A DNA stretch of 53,611 nt from Alphaproteobacteria bacterium (lineage in GTDB: Bacteria; Pseudomonadota; Alphaproteobacteria; Reyranellales; Reyranellaceae), in assembly GCA_017307275.1 (NCBI GenBank), contig JAFKFK010000040.1, positions 1 through 53,611 on the forward strand, given 5' to 3'. Of this stretch, positions 27,404 to 35,624 are shown piece after piece. The position numbers were made by a program, and so were the translations under genes. Position 1 is the first letter of the stretch. Every line of letters starts with the position of its first letter. The notes under the pieces are model-generated. The model made no database searches, was not told the DNA's origin, and saw nothing but the letters and a program-made list of their open reading frames with translations.

Positions 27404-28068
27404 CAGCGTGCCTGCAGCCTGCGTTCCCAGAAGCGGATGCCCATGGCGAGCGGCCAGCAGATGAAGAAATAGACCACGGCGATGAAGGTGAAGGTCTCGA
27501 GCGGCCGGAAGTTCGTGGCCGAGAGCTCCATGCCGCGACGCGTGATCTCGCTCACCGAGATGACGGCACCCAACGACGAGAACTTGATGAGCTGCACGAA
27601 GTTCGATGCCAGCGGCGGCAGGGTCATGCGGATTGCCTGTGGCAGCACGATTCGTCGGAACGACTGGATCGGCGTCAGGCCAAGCACTTGCGCGGCTTCG
27701 CGATGACCCTTGGGAACACCTTGGATGCCCGAGCGATAGACTTCGGAGATGAAGGCCGCCTGATAGAGCGCGAGGCCGATGATCAAGGCGACCAGCGCCT
27801 CGATGCGGATGCCGAACACGATCGGTAGCACGTAGTAGACCCAGAGCAACTGCACCAGGATGGGGGTGTTACGCACGATCTCGCCGATCGATACGCCGAT
27901 CCAGCGCAGCACCCGGAAGCGCGACATGTCGAGGAGGGCGATGATCAGGCCGCCGATCATCGCCAGCACCAAGGTGATGGCCGAGATGATCAGCGTCATC
28001 TCGAGGCCGCCCATCAGGAAGTCGAAGCTTCCCCAGACTGTGTCCCAGCGGAATTGATATTTGAACAT
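27403..28068 (-). CDS. polar amino-acid ABC transporter permease
   Basis: A 221-residue HisMQ-type permease with five hydrophobic segments and EAA loop EVYRSGIQGVPKGHREAAQVLGL. The start at 28068 has AAGAGGAC upstream; the longer frame adds only a charged stub. It is the only permease gene in the operon, so it probably works as a homodimer with the ATPase encoded two genes upstream. Its end overlaps the M20 gene by one base. Confidence 0.92.
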   Translation of the reverse strand: MFKYQFRWDTVWGSFDFLMGGLEMTLIISAITLVLAMIGGLIIALLDMSRFRVLRWIGVSIGEIVRNTPILVQLLWVYYVLPIVFGIRIEALVALIIGLALYQAAFISEVYRSGIQGVPKGHREAAQVLGLTPIQSFRRIVLPQAIRMTLPPLASNFVQLIKFSSLGAVISVSEITRRGMELSATNFRPLETFTFIAVVYFFICWPLAMGIRFWERRLQAR

Positions 28069-28125
28069 GTCGTCCTCTTGCCGGGAGCGCGCCACCGCAG
28101 TGACGCGCTCCCAACGATGAGCGGC

Positions 28126-28944
28126 TTACGGCGCCACGATCGGGTCGAGCTTGTGCTTCTTGGCGTACTTCAGCAGCCGTCCGTCGAGCTTGATGGTGTC
28201 GACGAACAGGTTGACGTAGTTCAGCCAGATCTGGTCGCCCTGTGGCACGACATAGGCGTAGGGCGTGATGGCGAGCTTCTCGTTGGGCAGGATGTAGGTC
28301 GCCCAGTCGAACTCGTCGGTCACTTTGATGGCCGTGGGGAAGTCGGTGATGATCACGTCGACCCGCTGCGCCACCAGTTCGGCTTCACGCGTATTGGGCG
28401 GGGCCACCGAAACCATGTCGGCGTTCTTCAGGTAGCCCTTCATGAAGGGCTCCATGTAGCTGCCCATCGACACCGCGGCCTTGACGCCCTTCTTGTCGAT
28501 GTCTTCCCACTTCTTGATCTTGCCGTCCTTGCGCGTGACTGCGTAGAGATTGGTCAGCAGGTAGGGCTTGGAGAATTCGACCGCCTGGCCACGCTTCATC
28601 GTTGCGCCGACGCCGAACATGCCGATCTCGCACTTGCCGGCCTGCAGATCGGCGATGAACGATCCGAAGCTCGACTCGACGATCTCGAGCTTGGCGTCGA
28701 GTTCCTTCGCGAACTCCTTCGCGAGGTCGGCGTCGATGCCTTCGATTTCGCCGGTCTTGGAGTTACGGAACGAGATCGAATAGTAGAGCGGAAACTGGCA
28801 GACCCGGAGCTTCTTGCTCTTGGTCACCTCGTAGAGACGCGACTGCGTCTGCTGTGCCTCGGCCCCCGTGGCGCCGAACGTCGTGGCGAGCAGGCCGACG
28901 GCCCCCGCCAGAGCAACTGCTCCGAAGATCTTTGCAACACCCAT
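28126..28944 (-). CDS. polar amino-acid ABC transporter substrate-binding protein
   Basis: A 272-residue periplasmic binding protein (SBP_bac_3). The signal peptide (MGVAKIFGAVALAGAVGLLA, cleavage near AEAQ) is followed by LRVCQFPLYYSISFRN, then IEGIDADLAKEFAKEL and ITDFPTAI, the expected ligand-binding turns. AAGGGAG precedes the ATG. It sits between the ATPase (28 nt) and the permease (57 nt). It probably determines what the operon imports: an amino acid or N-acylated or guanidino derivative. Confidence 0.92.
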   Translation of the reverse strand: MGVAKIFGAVALAGAVGLLATTFGATGAEAQQTQSRLYEVTKSKKLRVCQFPLYYSISFRNSKTGEIEGIDADLAKEFAKELDAKLEIVESSFGSFIADLQAGKCEIGMFGVGATMKRGQAVEFSKPYLLTNLYAVTRKDGKIKKWEDIDKKGVKAAVSMGSYMEPFMKGYLKNADMVSVAPPNTREAELVAQRVDVIITDFPTAIKVTDEFDWATYILPNEKLAITPYAYVVPQGDQIWLNYVNLFVDTIKLDGRLLKYAKKHKLDPIVAP

Positions 28945-28972
28945 GATCAGTCTCCCTTGTTGGTCTTCCCCG

Positions 28973-29734
28973 TTACTCGTCCTCGAACTGCTGTAGAAAG
29001 CGCTGCGCGCGCTCGGTCTTGGGCGCATCGAAGAAGGCGGCTCCCGGTGCCTCTTCGACGATCTCGCCGCGATCCATGAACACCGTGCGAGTACCGACAT
29101 GGCGTGCGAAGCCCATCTCGTGCGTAACCACGAGCATGGTCATGCCTTCCTGCGCGAGCTGGCGCATGACCAGCAGCACTTCGCGGCGCAGTTCGGGATC
29201 CAGCGCGCTGGTTGCCTCGTCAAACAGCAGAACCTTGGGCGACATGGCTAGCGCGCGGGCAATGGCGACGCGCTGCTGTTGGCCGCCCGACAGCCGCGTT
29301 GGATAGGCGTCGCGCTTGTCCGAGAGGTCGACCTTCTTCAGGAGGCTCTCGGCAATGGCAACTGCCTCGTCCTTGGGCATCTTCTTCACGAGCATCGGCG
29401 CTTCGATCAGGTTCTCCAGCACCGACATGTGCGGCCAGAGATTGAAATGCTGGAACACCATGCCGATGTCGGAGCGCACGGCGCGCGCGGCGCTTTTCAC
29501 TTGGCGATCGGGAGCGGCCGTCGCGATCGGCACGCCCTGCATGACGATGCGGCCTTCGCTCGGGGCCTCGAGCAGCGCAAAGCAACGCAACAAGGTGGTT
29601 TTGCCCGAGCCTGAAGGCCCCACGATGCAGACCACGTCACGTTCCATCACCGGCAGGGAGACGCGCGTCAGCACCTGATTGTTGCCAAACCGCTTGGTGA
29701 CGCTGTCGGCGAGAAGAATGGGAGAAGCGCTCAT
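28973..29734 (-). CDS. amino-acid ABC transporter ATP-binding protein
   Basis: A 253-residue ATPase of the HisP/GlnQ type. Walker A is GPSGSGKTT (39-47), Q-loop MVFQHFNLWPHM, ABC signature LSGGQQQR (148-155) and Walker B VLLFDE (168-173), followed by the H-loop VVTHEMGFAR. It is the first gene of the operon and powers the importer. A 10-bp palindrome lies immediately upstream. It might also serve the aapJQM permeases, which lack their own ATPase in this window. Confidence 0.94.
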   Translation of the reverse strand: MSASPILLADSVTKRFGNNQVLTRVSLPVMERDVVCIVGPSGSGKTTLLRCFALLEAPSEGRIVMQGVPIATAAPDRQVKSAARAVRSDIGMVFQHFNLWPHMSVLENLIEAPMLVKKMPKDEAVAIAESLLKKVDLSDKRDAYPTRLSGGQQQRVAIARALAMSPKVLLFDEATSALDPELRREVLLVMRQLAQEGMTMLVVTHEMGFARHVGTRTVFMDRGEIVEEAPGAAFFDAPKTERAQRFLQQFEDE

Positions 29735-29745
29735 GTCATTCCATA

Positions 29746-29755
29746 AGCAATTGCT
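29746..29755. promoter_or_regulatory. palindrome AGCAATTGCT, possible LysR operator
   Basis: A perfect 10-bp palindrome lies 12-21 nt upstream of the ATPase start in the 116-nt gap between the ABC operon and the divergent LysR gene. The gap is AT-rich compared with its surroundings. LysR-type regulators usually bind such intergenic regions, so it is a candidate half or core site; the assignment is tentative. Confidence 0.3.
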
Positions 29756-29850
29756 ATGCCTGTGTCGATAAGACTGCCGGATCGGCCGAAGATTTGCTAG
29801 TTGCAAGGTGTTGGATTGCCAAAATCTCAATAACGGTTGTTTATAGGAAG

Positions 29851-30729
29851 ATGGACGTCAAGCTCCTTGAAGCCTTTCGGGCGGTCGTCGACCACCGTTC
29901 GGTCACGGCCGCGGCAACGGCCATGGGCGTCACCCAGCCCGCCGTCAGCACCCAGATCGCCCGGCTCGAAGAGGCGGTAGGGTTTCAGTTGTTCGAGCGT
30001 GCCGGCGGCCGGCTGAAACCGACGCCCGAGGGCGTGCTGTTCTATGCCGAGGCGAGCCGCGTGCTGGGCGAGGTCGATCGCCTGCAGGCCGCGACGGTGC
30101 AGATTCGCGAGGGCCAGTCGGGCCGTTTGGTGATCGCCAGCCATCCTTCGGCGGCCATCTCTCTGCTGCCGCCGCTGGTCGCGGCTTTCGTTGCCGAACG
30201 GCCGGGTGTCGCGGTGCGGATGATCTCGCGCCATTCCGATGTCGTGAGCCAGCTCCTGCCGAGCGAAAGTTTCGACATTGGCATCGCCGAGCTGCCTATC
30301 GACGAAACCCAGGTCGAAGTCCGGCGCTACGGCATGCGGTGTGTCGCGATCCTGCCGCCACGCCATGCACTGGCCTCGCGCCGGGTGTTGACGCCGCAAC
30401 TGCTTGCCGAACATCCGATGGTGATGCCGGCCCGTTCGCATCAGGTGCCGAACCGGATCCGTAGCGTCTTCAGTGCCGCTGGCGTTCAGCTGAATGGCGT
30501 AGTCGAGGCCGAATTCTTCGCCACGCTGTGCGGCCTGGTCGCTGCCGGCACCGGCTGGTCGATCGTCGATCCGCTGTCTGCCCAGAATTTTGCCCATCTT
30601 GGCCTTGTGGCGCGGCCGTTCGAGCCGGCCATCACCTACGAAATCGGCGCCTTCTGGCGCCGCGACCGCGAGCCATCGGTATTGGCCACGGCCTTCCTCG
30701 ACATGCTCGATAACAAATTGAACAGGTGA
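29851..30729 (+). CDS. LysR family transcriptional regulator
   Basis: A 292-residue LysR protein. The N-terminal winged helix is complete (MDVKLLEAFRAVVDHRSVTA, then AMGVTQPAVSTQIARLEEAVG), followed by the periplasmic-binding-like effector domain beginning near SGRLVIASHPS. AGGAAG abuts the ATG; a TTGCCA/TTTATA pair just upstream suggests a very short leader. It is divergent from the ABC importer operon and overlaps the M28 peptidase region, so it probably controls both. The effector may be the transported amino-acid derivative. Confidence 0.92.
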   Translation: MDVKLLEAFRAVVDHRSVTAAATAMGVTQPAVSTQIARLEEAVGFQLFERAGGRLKPTPEGVLFYAEASRVLGEVDRLQAATVQIREGQSGRLVIASHPSAAISLLPPLVAAFVAERPGVAVRMISRHSDVVSQLLPSESFDIGIAELPIDETQVEVRRYGMRCVAILPPRHALASRRVLTPQLLAEHPMVMPARSHQVPNRIRSVFSAAGVQLNGVVEAEFFATLCGLVAAGTGWSIVDPLSAQNFAHLGLVARPFEPAITYEIGAFWRRDREPSVLATAFLDMLDNKLNR

Positions 30730-30737
30730 ACTCCGCC

Positions 30738-32015
30738 ATGCGTCTTGATGCCGATCTCGCCGGCCGCCTCGCGGTCGATGAACAACTGTGGCGGGACTTC
30801 AACGATATTTGCGATTGCGGAGGTCGGCTCTCGGGCACCGAGAGTGAGAAGCGCGCCTTTGCCCTGCTGCGTGAGCGTGTGCGAGCAGCATCGCCTGCCA
30901 ATTCCGGGCGCTCCATTCCCGTCCCCTATGCTGGCTGGCGTGCAAAGTCGGCCACCCTGAAGCTGGCTGATGGCAGCTTTGCCGCATGCCATCCGCTGGT
31001 CCGTACCATTGCGACGGGCGCGAGCGGCCTCACCGCCGAGGTGATCGATATCGGTCGGGGCACGCCGGAAGAATTCGAGGCGCATAAAGCGGAGATCAAT
31101 GGACGCATCGTGCTGGTGCGCCACGAGCTGATGTTCGCGGCCGGCACCATCCATCGTCGCCGCAAGTACGATATGGCGCGCGCGAATGGTGCGGTGGGTT
31201 TCCTGATCGCCGGCCCCCTGGCGGGCCATGTCGTGGCGGGATCGTCGGGACGCGACGCGGGTGAGGGCATTCCAGCGCTGGGTGTCGCGCCCGAAACGGC
31301 GGCCAAGCTCGCCCGCCGCGCAGCAGGCTTTCCAAAGGTCACGATCACGATCGAGACCGACGAGGGGCCAGCCGAGACTGAAACGCTGGTCTACGACTAT
31401 CCCGGCCAGACGGACGAATGGGTCGTGCTGTCCGCCCATGTCGATGGCCACGATCTCGCCGAAAGCGCGATGGACAACGGCACCGGCCTCGCTTCGGTGC
31501 TGGCGGTCACGCGCGCGTTGGCCCCGCATGTGGCCTCCTTCCGCCGCGGCCTGCGCGTGATGTTCTTCAGCGTCGAGGAATGGGCGCTGACCGGCTCGGC
31601 GCAGTATGTCCAAGCATTGAGCGAGGCCGAGCGCGCCAAGATCGCGCTCAACGTCAATCTCGATTCGGTGGCGGGCAGCCCCCATCTTGCGGCGCTCACC
31701 AGTGGCTTCGGCGGCGTCGAGCGGTTCCTCCTCGAAGTCGCTGAAGCCAATGGGCAGAACCTGCGCACGGTGCGGCCACTGATGACCAATTCTGACCACG
31801 CCAACTTTGCGGCCGGCGGCATCCCCGCGATTCGCCTCGTCGCGGGCTTCGACGATCCAGCGGCGCATCTGCGGGTCGTGCTGACGCCTGCCGACACGCG
31901 GGACAAGGTCGCGCAAAGCGAGCTTCGGCAGGCGACTCTGCTGACGGCGGCGCTGGTCGCCGCCGCCTGCAATGCCGATCCGGCAGAAGCGGTGAAGTGG
32001 AGGGTGAGGCCATAG
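30738..32015 (+). CDS. M28 family metallopeptidase with PA domain
   Basis: A 425-residue zinc aminopeptidase-type protein. A protease-associated insert (about residues 85-195) precedes the catalytic domain; zinc ligands are seen in SAHVDGHDLAESAMDNGTG, SVEEW, NLDSVAG and a late NSDHANFA. No signal peptide is visible, so it is cytoplasmic. ATG 30738 is chosen because AGGTGA lies 8 nt upstream; the GTG at 30726 overlaps the LysR stop as GTGA and adds four residues. Co-transcription with the LysR gene is likely. It should cleave a small peptide or N-substituted amino acid. Confidence 0.85.
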   Translation: MRLDADLAGRLAVDEQLWRDFNDICDCGGRLSGTESEKRAFALLRERVRAASPANSGRSIPVPYAGWRAKSATLKLADGSFAACHPLVRTIATGASGLTAEVIDIGRGTPEEFEAHKAEINGRIVLVRHELMFAAGTIHRRRKYDMARANGAVGFLIAGPLAGHVVAGSSGRDAGEGIPALGVAPETAAKLARRAAGFPKVTITIETDEGPAETETLVYDYPGQTDEWVVLSAHVDGHDLAESAMDNGTGLASVLAVTRALAPHVASFRRGLRVMFFSVEEWALTGSAQYVQALSEAERAKIALNVNLDSVAGSPHLAALTSGFGGVERFLLEVAEANGQNLRTVRPLMTNSDHANFAAGGIPAIRLVAGFDDPAAHLRVVLTPADTRDKVAQSELRQATLLTAALVAAACNADPAEAVKWRVRP

Positions 32016-32027
32016 CCTCCTGCGACG

Positions 32028-32921
32028 TCACACCTGGCTCTTGAAGCGCTCGATCAACCACTGCGCGGCAGGACCCGGTGGCGTGTCGGTGCGATACAGC
32101 GCTTTCAGCGGGTAGACGCTTTCTGACCATTCAGGCAGATCGAGTTTGACCAGCCGGCCGGCGTCGAGATCGCCTTGTACCATCGCCGCCGGCATGTTGC
32201 CCCAGCCGACACCCGCCAGCAGCAGCGCGTGCTTGGCGCCGAGGTCGGCAAGGCGCCAGCTCTTCATACTGATGACGCCGAAGTCCTGTCCTTCGGTGAG
32301 CTTCGATCGGTCCGTCAGCACGAGCTGGATATGGTTGCGTGCCGCGCCGGGCGTCTGCGTGCCAACGCGTGCCAGTGGGTGAAACGGGGCAGCGACGGGC
32401 ACGAAATCCACGTGTCCGATGGCGATGCGTTCGATGCCGGTCGTATCGACATGCAGTGGACCGCTGATACCGACAACGGCCGTACGCTCGGAAACGAGCT
32501 GGGTGACGGCGCCCAGGGTTTCGACGTGAAGTCGTAAAGGGACGGTCGGAAACATCGCCTGAAAGGCCTGCAGTGCATCGACCAGGCGACTGGTCGGCAG
32601 CATGACATCGACAGCGACCGAGACCTCGGCTTCCAGACCTTCGAGCAGGCCCTTCACCTTGGCGCGCAGCATGTCGACGCTGTGGGTCACGGTCCGCGCC
32701 TCCGCGACGATCGCGCGGCCGGCCTGCGTCAGCTCCGGCTTGCGCGTCGCCACGCGGTCGAACAGCGGCAGGCCGAACTGGGCCTCGAGATTGTCGATCG
32801 CGTAGGTGATCGCCGACGTCGCGCGGTTCAGCCGCCGGGCCGCCGCCGCAAAGCTTCCGGCATCGACCACCGTGAGCAGGACCTGAAGCTGGCTGAGGGA
32901 GGGGAAGCCGGGCTCTACCAT
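32028..32921 (-). CDS. LysR family transcriptional regulator (pirin cluster)
   Basis: A 297-residue LysR protein with the winged helix in LSQLQVLLTVVDAGSFAAAA and RRLNRATSAITYAIDNLE, then an effector domain. It is divergent from a pirin gene followed by wrbA, an arrangement common in proteobacteria, where the regulator controls redox-cycling or quinone stress genes. The AT-rich gap contains an AATACT/AGTATT inverted repeat that may be its site. Confidence 0.92.
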   Translation of the reverse strand: MVEPGFPSLSQLQVLLTVVDAGSFAAAARRLNRATSAITYAIDNLEAQFGLPLFDRVATRKPELTQAGRAIVAEARTVTHSVDMLRAKVKGLLEGLEAEVSVAVDVMLPTSRLVDALQAFQAMFPTVPLRLHVETLGAVTQLVSERTAVVGISGPLHVDTTGIERIAIGHVDFVPVAAPFHPLARVGTQTPGAARNHIQLVLTDRSKLTEGQDFGVISMKSWRLADLGAKHALLLAGVGWGNMPAAMVQGDLDAGRLVKLDLPEWSESVYPLKALYRTDTPPGPAAQWLIERFKSQV

Positions 32922-32927
32922 TTCTAA

Positions 32928-32952
32928 AATACTGAAAAGATCATTAAGTATT
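32928..32952. promoter_or_regulatory. LysR-type inverted repeat between lysR and pirin
   Basis: AATACT (32928-32933) and AGTATT (32947-32952) are perfect inverted arms 13 nt apart, inside a markedly AT-rich gap. The spacing suits a LysR-type site. A TATAAT on the minus strand (32955-32950) overlaps it and would read toward the lysR gene, consistent with autoregulation. Confidence 0.4.
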
Positions 32953-33016
32953 ATACGGATTTTCGGGAAAGGTGGGAGACCCTACATACGCCCTCGACAG
33001 GAGGAGGGTGTCCCAC

Positions 33017-33886
33017 ATGAAGAATTCAAAGCGGACCGTCGTTTCGGTGCATGAGGCTTTCCGGACCCTCGAAGGCGACGGGTTCGAAGTCCGCCGGGCC
33101 ATCCCGTCGAATGCCTACGAGGCCATCGGCCCGTTCATTTTCCTCGATCAGTTCGGCCCTATCGATGTTCGGCCAGGCGAAGCGAAGGGTGCCTCGGCGC
33201 ATCCGCACGCCGGCATCGAGACATTGACGCTGCTGCTGGAAGGCAGCCAGCGGCACAAGGACAGTCTCGGCAACACCAGCGCCATGCGTCCGGGCGAGGT
33301 CCAGTGGATGCGCGCGGGTCGTGGCGTGATCCACGACGAAGGTCCCGACGAGGCGATGCGCCGCGACGGTGGCCACGTCCACGGCGTGCAGCTCTGGATC
33401 AACATGCCCAAGGGCGAGAAGCATGCGGAGCCGTCCTACCGCCACGTCCAGGCTTCGGAGATCCCGACCCTGCAAAGCGGTGATGGCAGCGTGCGGACAC
33501 GATTGGTCGCCGGCACTCTTGGCGATCTCGCCGGGCCGATTGCGACTTCGGGCAACCCCTTCGTCGTGCACGCATCGCTGAAGGCCGGTGCCGAAACCGA
33601 ACTCGAGACAGGCAGTGCGGCGGAGCTTGCGGTCTACGTCATGGTCGGCGCCGTTAGCATCGGTGGCGGCAGCGATCGCGTCGCCGCGGGGCAGCTCGCG
33701 CGACTGTCGGCGGGTGAAGTCGTGGCCCTTGTCGCCGCGGAAGACAGCGAAGTGCTGTTGATCGGTGGCGATCCGCTCGATGCGCCGATCCTGCGTCATG
33801 GCCCGTTCGTCATGAACTCGATCGCCGAACTCGAGCGCGCGGTTCGCGACTACCACGCGGGCCGCATGGGCCACATCGATAGCTGA
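33017..33886 (+). CDS. pirin family protein
   Basis: A 289-residue bicupin. The N-terminal cupin has SAHPHAGIETLTLLLEGS with metal-binding histidines, GEVQWMRAGRGVIHDEGP, and the pirin-typical HGVQLWINMPK; the C-terminal cupin is more diverged. Pirins bind iron and some act as quercetin 2,3-dioxygenases or transcription cofactors. The start at 33017 is preceded by GGAGGAGG. It is followed after 49 nt by wrbA, and the pair is divergent from a LysR gene. Confidence 0.92.
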   Translation: MKNSKRTVVSVHEAFRTLEGDGFEVRRAIPSNAYEAIGPFIFLDQFGPIDVRPGEAKGASAHPHAGIETLTLLLEGSQRHKDSLGNTSAMRPGEVQWMRAGRGVIHDEGPDEAMRRDGGHVHGVQLWINMPKGEKHAEPSYRHVQASEIPTLQSGDGSVRTRLVAGTLGDLAGPIATSGNPFVVHASLKAGAETELETGSAAELAVYVMVGAVSIGGGSDRVAAGQLARLSAGEVVALVAAEDSEVLLIGGDPLDAPILRHGPFVMNSIAELERAVRDYHAGRMGHIDS

Positions 33887-33935
33887 GTTTCTTCAACCCC
33901 CAACCTTCAACAGTGAAAGACGAGTGGAGAGCGTG

Positions 33936-34535
33936 ATGACCAAGGTTCTTGTTCTTTATTATTCGAGCTACGGCCACATCGAGACCATGGCGAAGGCGGT
34001 AGCCGAAGGCGCCCGCGAGGCCGGTGCTCAGGTCGATATCAAGCGCGTGCCCGAGACCGCGCCGGAAGCGGTGGCCAAGGCCGCCCACTTCAAGCTCGAC
34101 CAGGAGGCGCCGATCGCCAAGATCGAGGACCTTGCCAACTACGATGCCGTGATCATCGGCACGGGGACGCGCTTTGGCCGCATGTCCTCGCAGATGGCGA
34201 GCTTCCTCGATCAGGCCGGTGGCTTGTGGGCCAAGGGCGCACTGCACGGCAAGGTGGGCGGTGCGTTCACCTCGACGGCGACGCAGCATGGTGGCCAGGA
34301 GACGACGCTGTTCACCATCATCACCAACCTGCTGCACTTCGGCATGGTGATCGTCGGCCTCGACTACGGTCACGCCGGCCAGATGACGCTCGACGAGATC
34401 ACCGGCGGCAGTCCCTACGGCGCCACGACCATCACGGGCGGCACCGGACAGCGCCAGCCGTCCGAGAACGAGCTGGTCGGCGCCCGCTACCAGGGCCGCA
34501 AGATCGCCGAGACGGCAAAGAAGCTCGCCGCATAA
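33936..34535 (+). CDS. wrbA: NAD(P)H:quinone oxidoreductase, WrbA type
   Basis: A 199-residue flavodoxin-like FMN enzyme reducing quinones by two electrons. Signature elements: KVLVLYYSSYGHIETMA with the phosphate-binding loop, GTGTRFGRMSSQM, and FTSTATQHGGQETT, all standard for WrbA. The length equals E. coli WrbA. GGAGAGCG precedes the ATG. Co-transcribed with the pirin gene; both are probably induced by redox stress through the divergent LysR regulator. Confidence 0.95.
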   Translation: MTKVLVLYYSSYGHIETMAKAVAEGAREAGAQVDIKRVPETAPEAVAKAAHFKLDQEAPIAKIEDLANYDAVIIGTGTRFGRMSSQMASFLDQAGGLWAKGALHGKVGGAFTSTATQHGGQETTLFTIITNLLHFGMVIVGLDYGHAGQMTLDEITGGSPYGATTITGGTGQRQPSENELVGARYQGRKIAETAKKLAA

Positions 34536-34562
34536 GCACGGCGTGAAAATCGACCCGGCTTC

Positions 34563-35612
34563 TCACCAGGACGGCGATCCGTCGAACCTGGTGGGGGCCG
34601 GTGTCGCGCGTTCGGACGGCGGTGTATTGCCGTCGAAGAGATACTTGGTGCCGACGGCGGATTGGCTGACCCGCTCGCCGTAGGCATTCGCCAGCGCATG
34701 CAGGGCACGCCATCCGGTGCAGTGGCCCGCGATGAAGTAGCTGACATCGAAGGGCTGCAATCCTTCGATGGTCTGCGGGATCAAGCGCTCCATCACGCCG
34801 CCCAGATGCAGGCCGCCCATGACCGCATGGATGGGAGTGTCCGGGAACAGGCGCCGGACTTCCGTGCAGACATTGACGATGCCGGCATGGGAGCAGGCGC
34901 TGAACACGACCAGCCCGAGGTCGCGCACGTTCACGACGAGCATGCGCTCGTCCATCAGGTAGGGATCGGGGCGCCAATCCTCGGAATTGTCACGCCGGCA
35001 GAGATGATCCTGGCGGCCGGTCTCGAACGAGGTCACGCGCGGGATTTCGCCGCTGTAGTAGAAGTGTCCGTCCAGCAGCGTGCGCGCCTTGCCGTCGTTG
35101 ACGACCCGAGCACCCCACGCTTCCATTTCTGCCGGTGTGGGCACACGCGCGGCGGGGAAGATCGTTCCATCCTGCAGCAGCACGCCGCGCTCGTTGAACA
35201 TGTCGGGATTGACGTGGACCGCCACGCTGTTGCGGCCACGCCGGCCGACGATGGCGCCGATCGCCGCGGCGAGAGCCCCCATGTGATCCCAATGACCGTG
35301 TGTGATCGCGATTTCCTCGATCGTGCCGAGGTCGATCGCCAAGTTGCGGCAGTTCCGGAGGAAGGCCGCGCCTTCCGTTCCAGTATCGAACAGCATCACA
35401 TGCTCGGTCGCACCGACTTTGGTCTTCAGGCGCAGGCCGTAGCCAAGGTTGGCAACGAGCAGCGTCTCGCCTGAAATCTCCTTGGCACCCGCCAACATGA
35501 CGTTGGCGAGCTCGGATGTGGCAAAGGGTGGCTTGCTGGCGTAGGTGTCGCTGACGTTGTCGGTGATGACTTCGACCGAGAGAGAATCGACGGCAGCCAG
35601 CGACAGAGCCAT
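34563..35612 (-). CDS. MBL-fold metallo-hydrolase
   Basis: A 349-residue metallo-beta-lactamase fold enzyme with the dinuclear motif THGHWDH (H105, H107, D109, H110), a later SACSHAG and the closing IAGHCTGW. The layout matches the long MBL branch that includes the archaeal dihydropterin-phosphate synthase-like proteins. The role is unknown; it may hydrolyse a lactone or phosphate ester. It lies 12 nt downstream of an epoxide-hydrolase-like gene on the same strand and tail-to-tail with wrbA. Confidence 0.85.
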   Translation of the reverse strand: MALSLAAVDSLSVEVITDNVSDTYASKPPFATSELANVMLAGAKEISGETLLVANLGYGLRLKTKVGATEHVMLFDTGTEGAAFLRNCRNLAIDLGTIEEIAITHGHWDHMGALAAAIGAIVGRRGRNSVAVHVNPDMFNERGVLLQDGTIFPAARVPTPAEMEAWGARVVNDGKARTLLDGHFYYSGEIPRVTSFETGRQDHLCRRDNSEDWRPDPYLMDERMLVVNVRDLGLVVFSACSHAGIVNVCTEVRRLFPDTPIHAVMGGLHLGGVMERLIPQTIEGLQPFDVSYFIAGHCTGWRALHALANAYGERVSQSAVGTKYLFDGNTPPSERATPAPTRFDGSPSW

Positions 35613-35624
35613 GGCGCACCTCCT

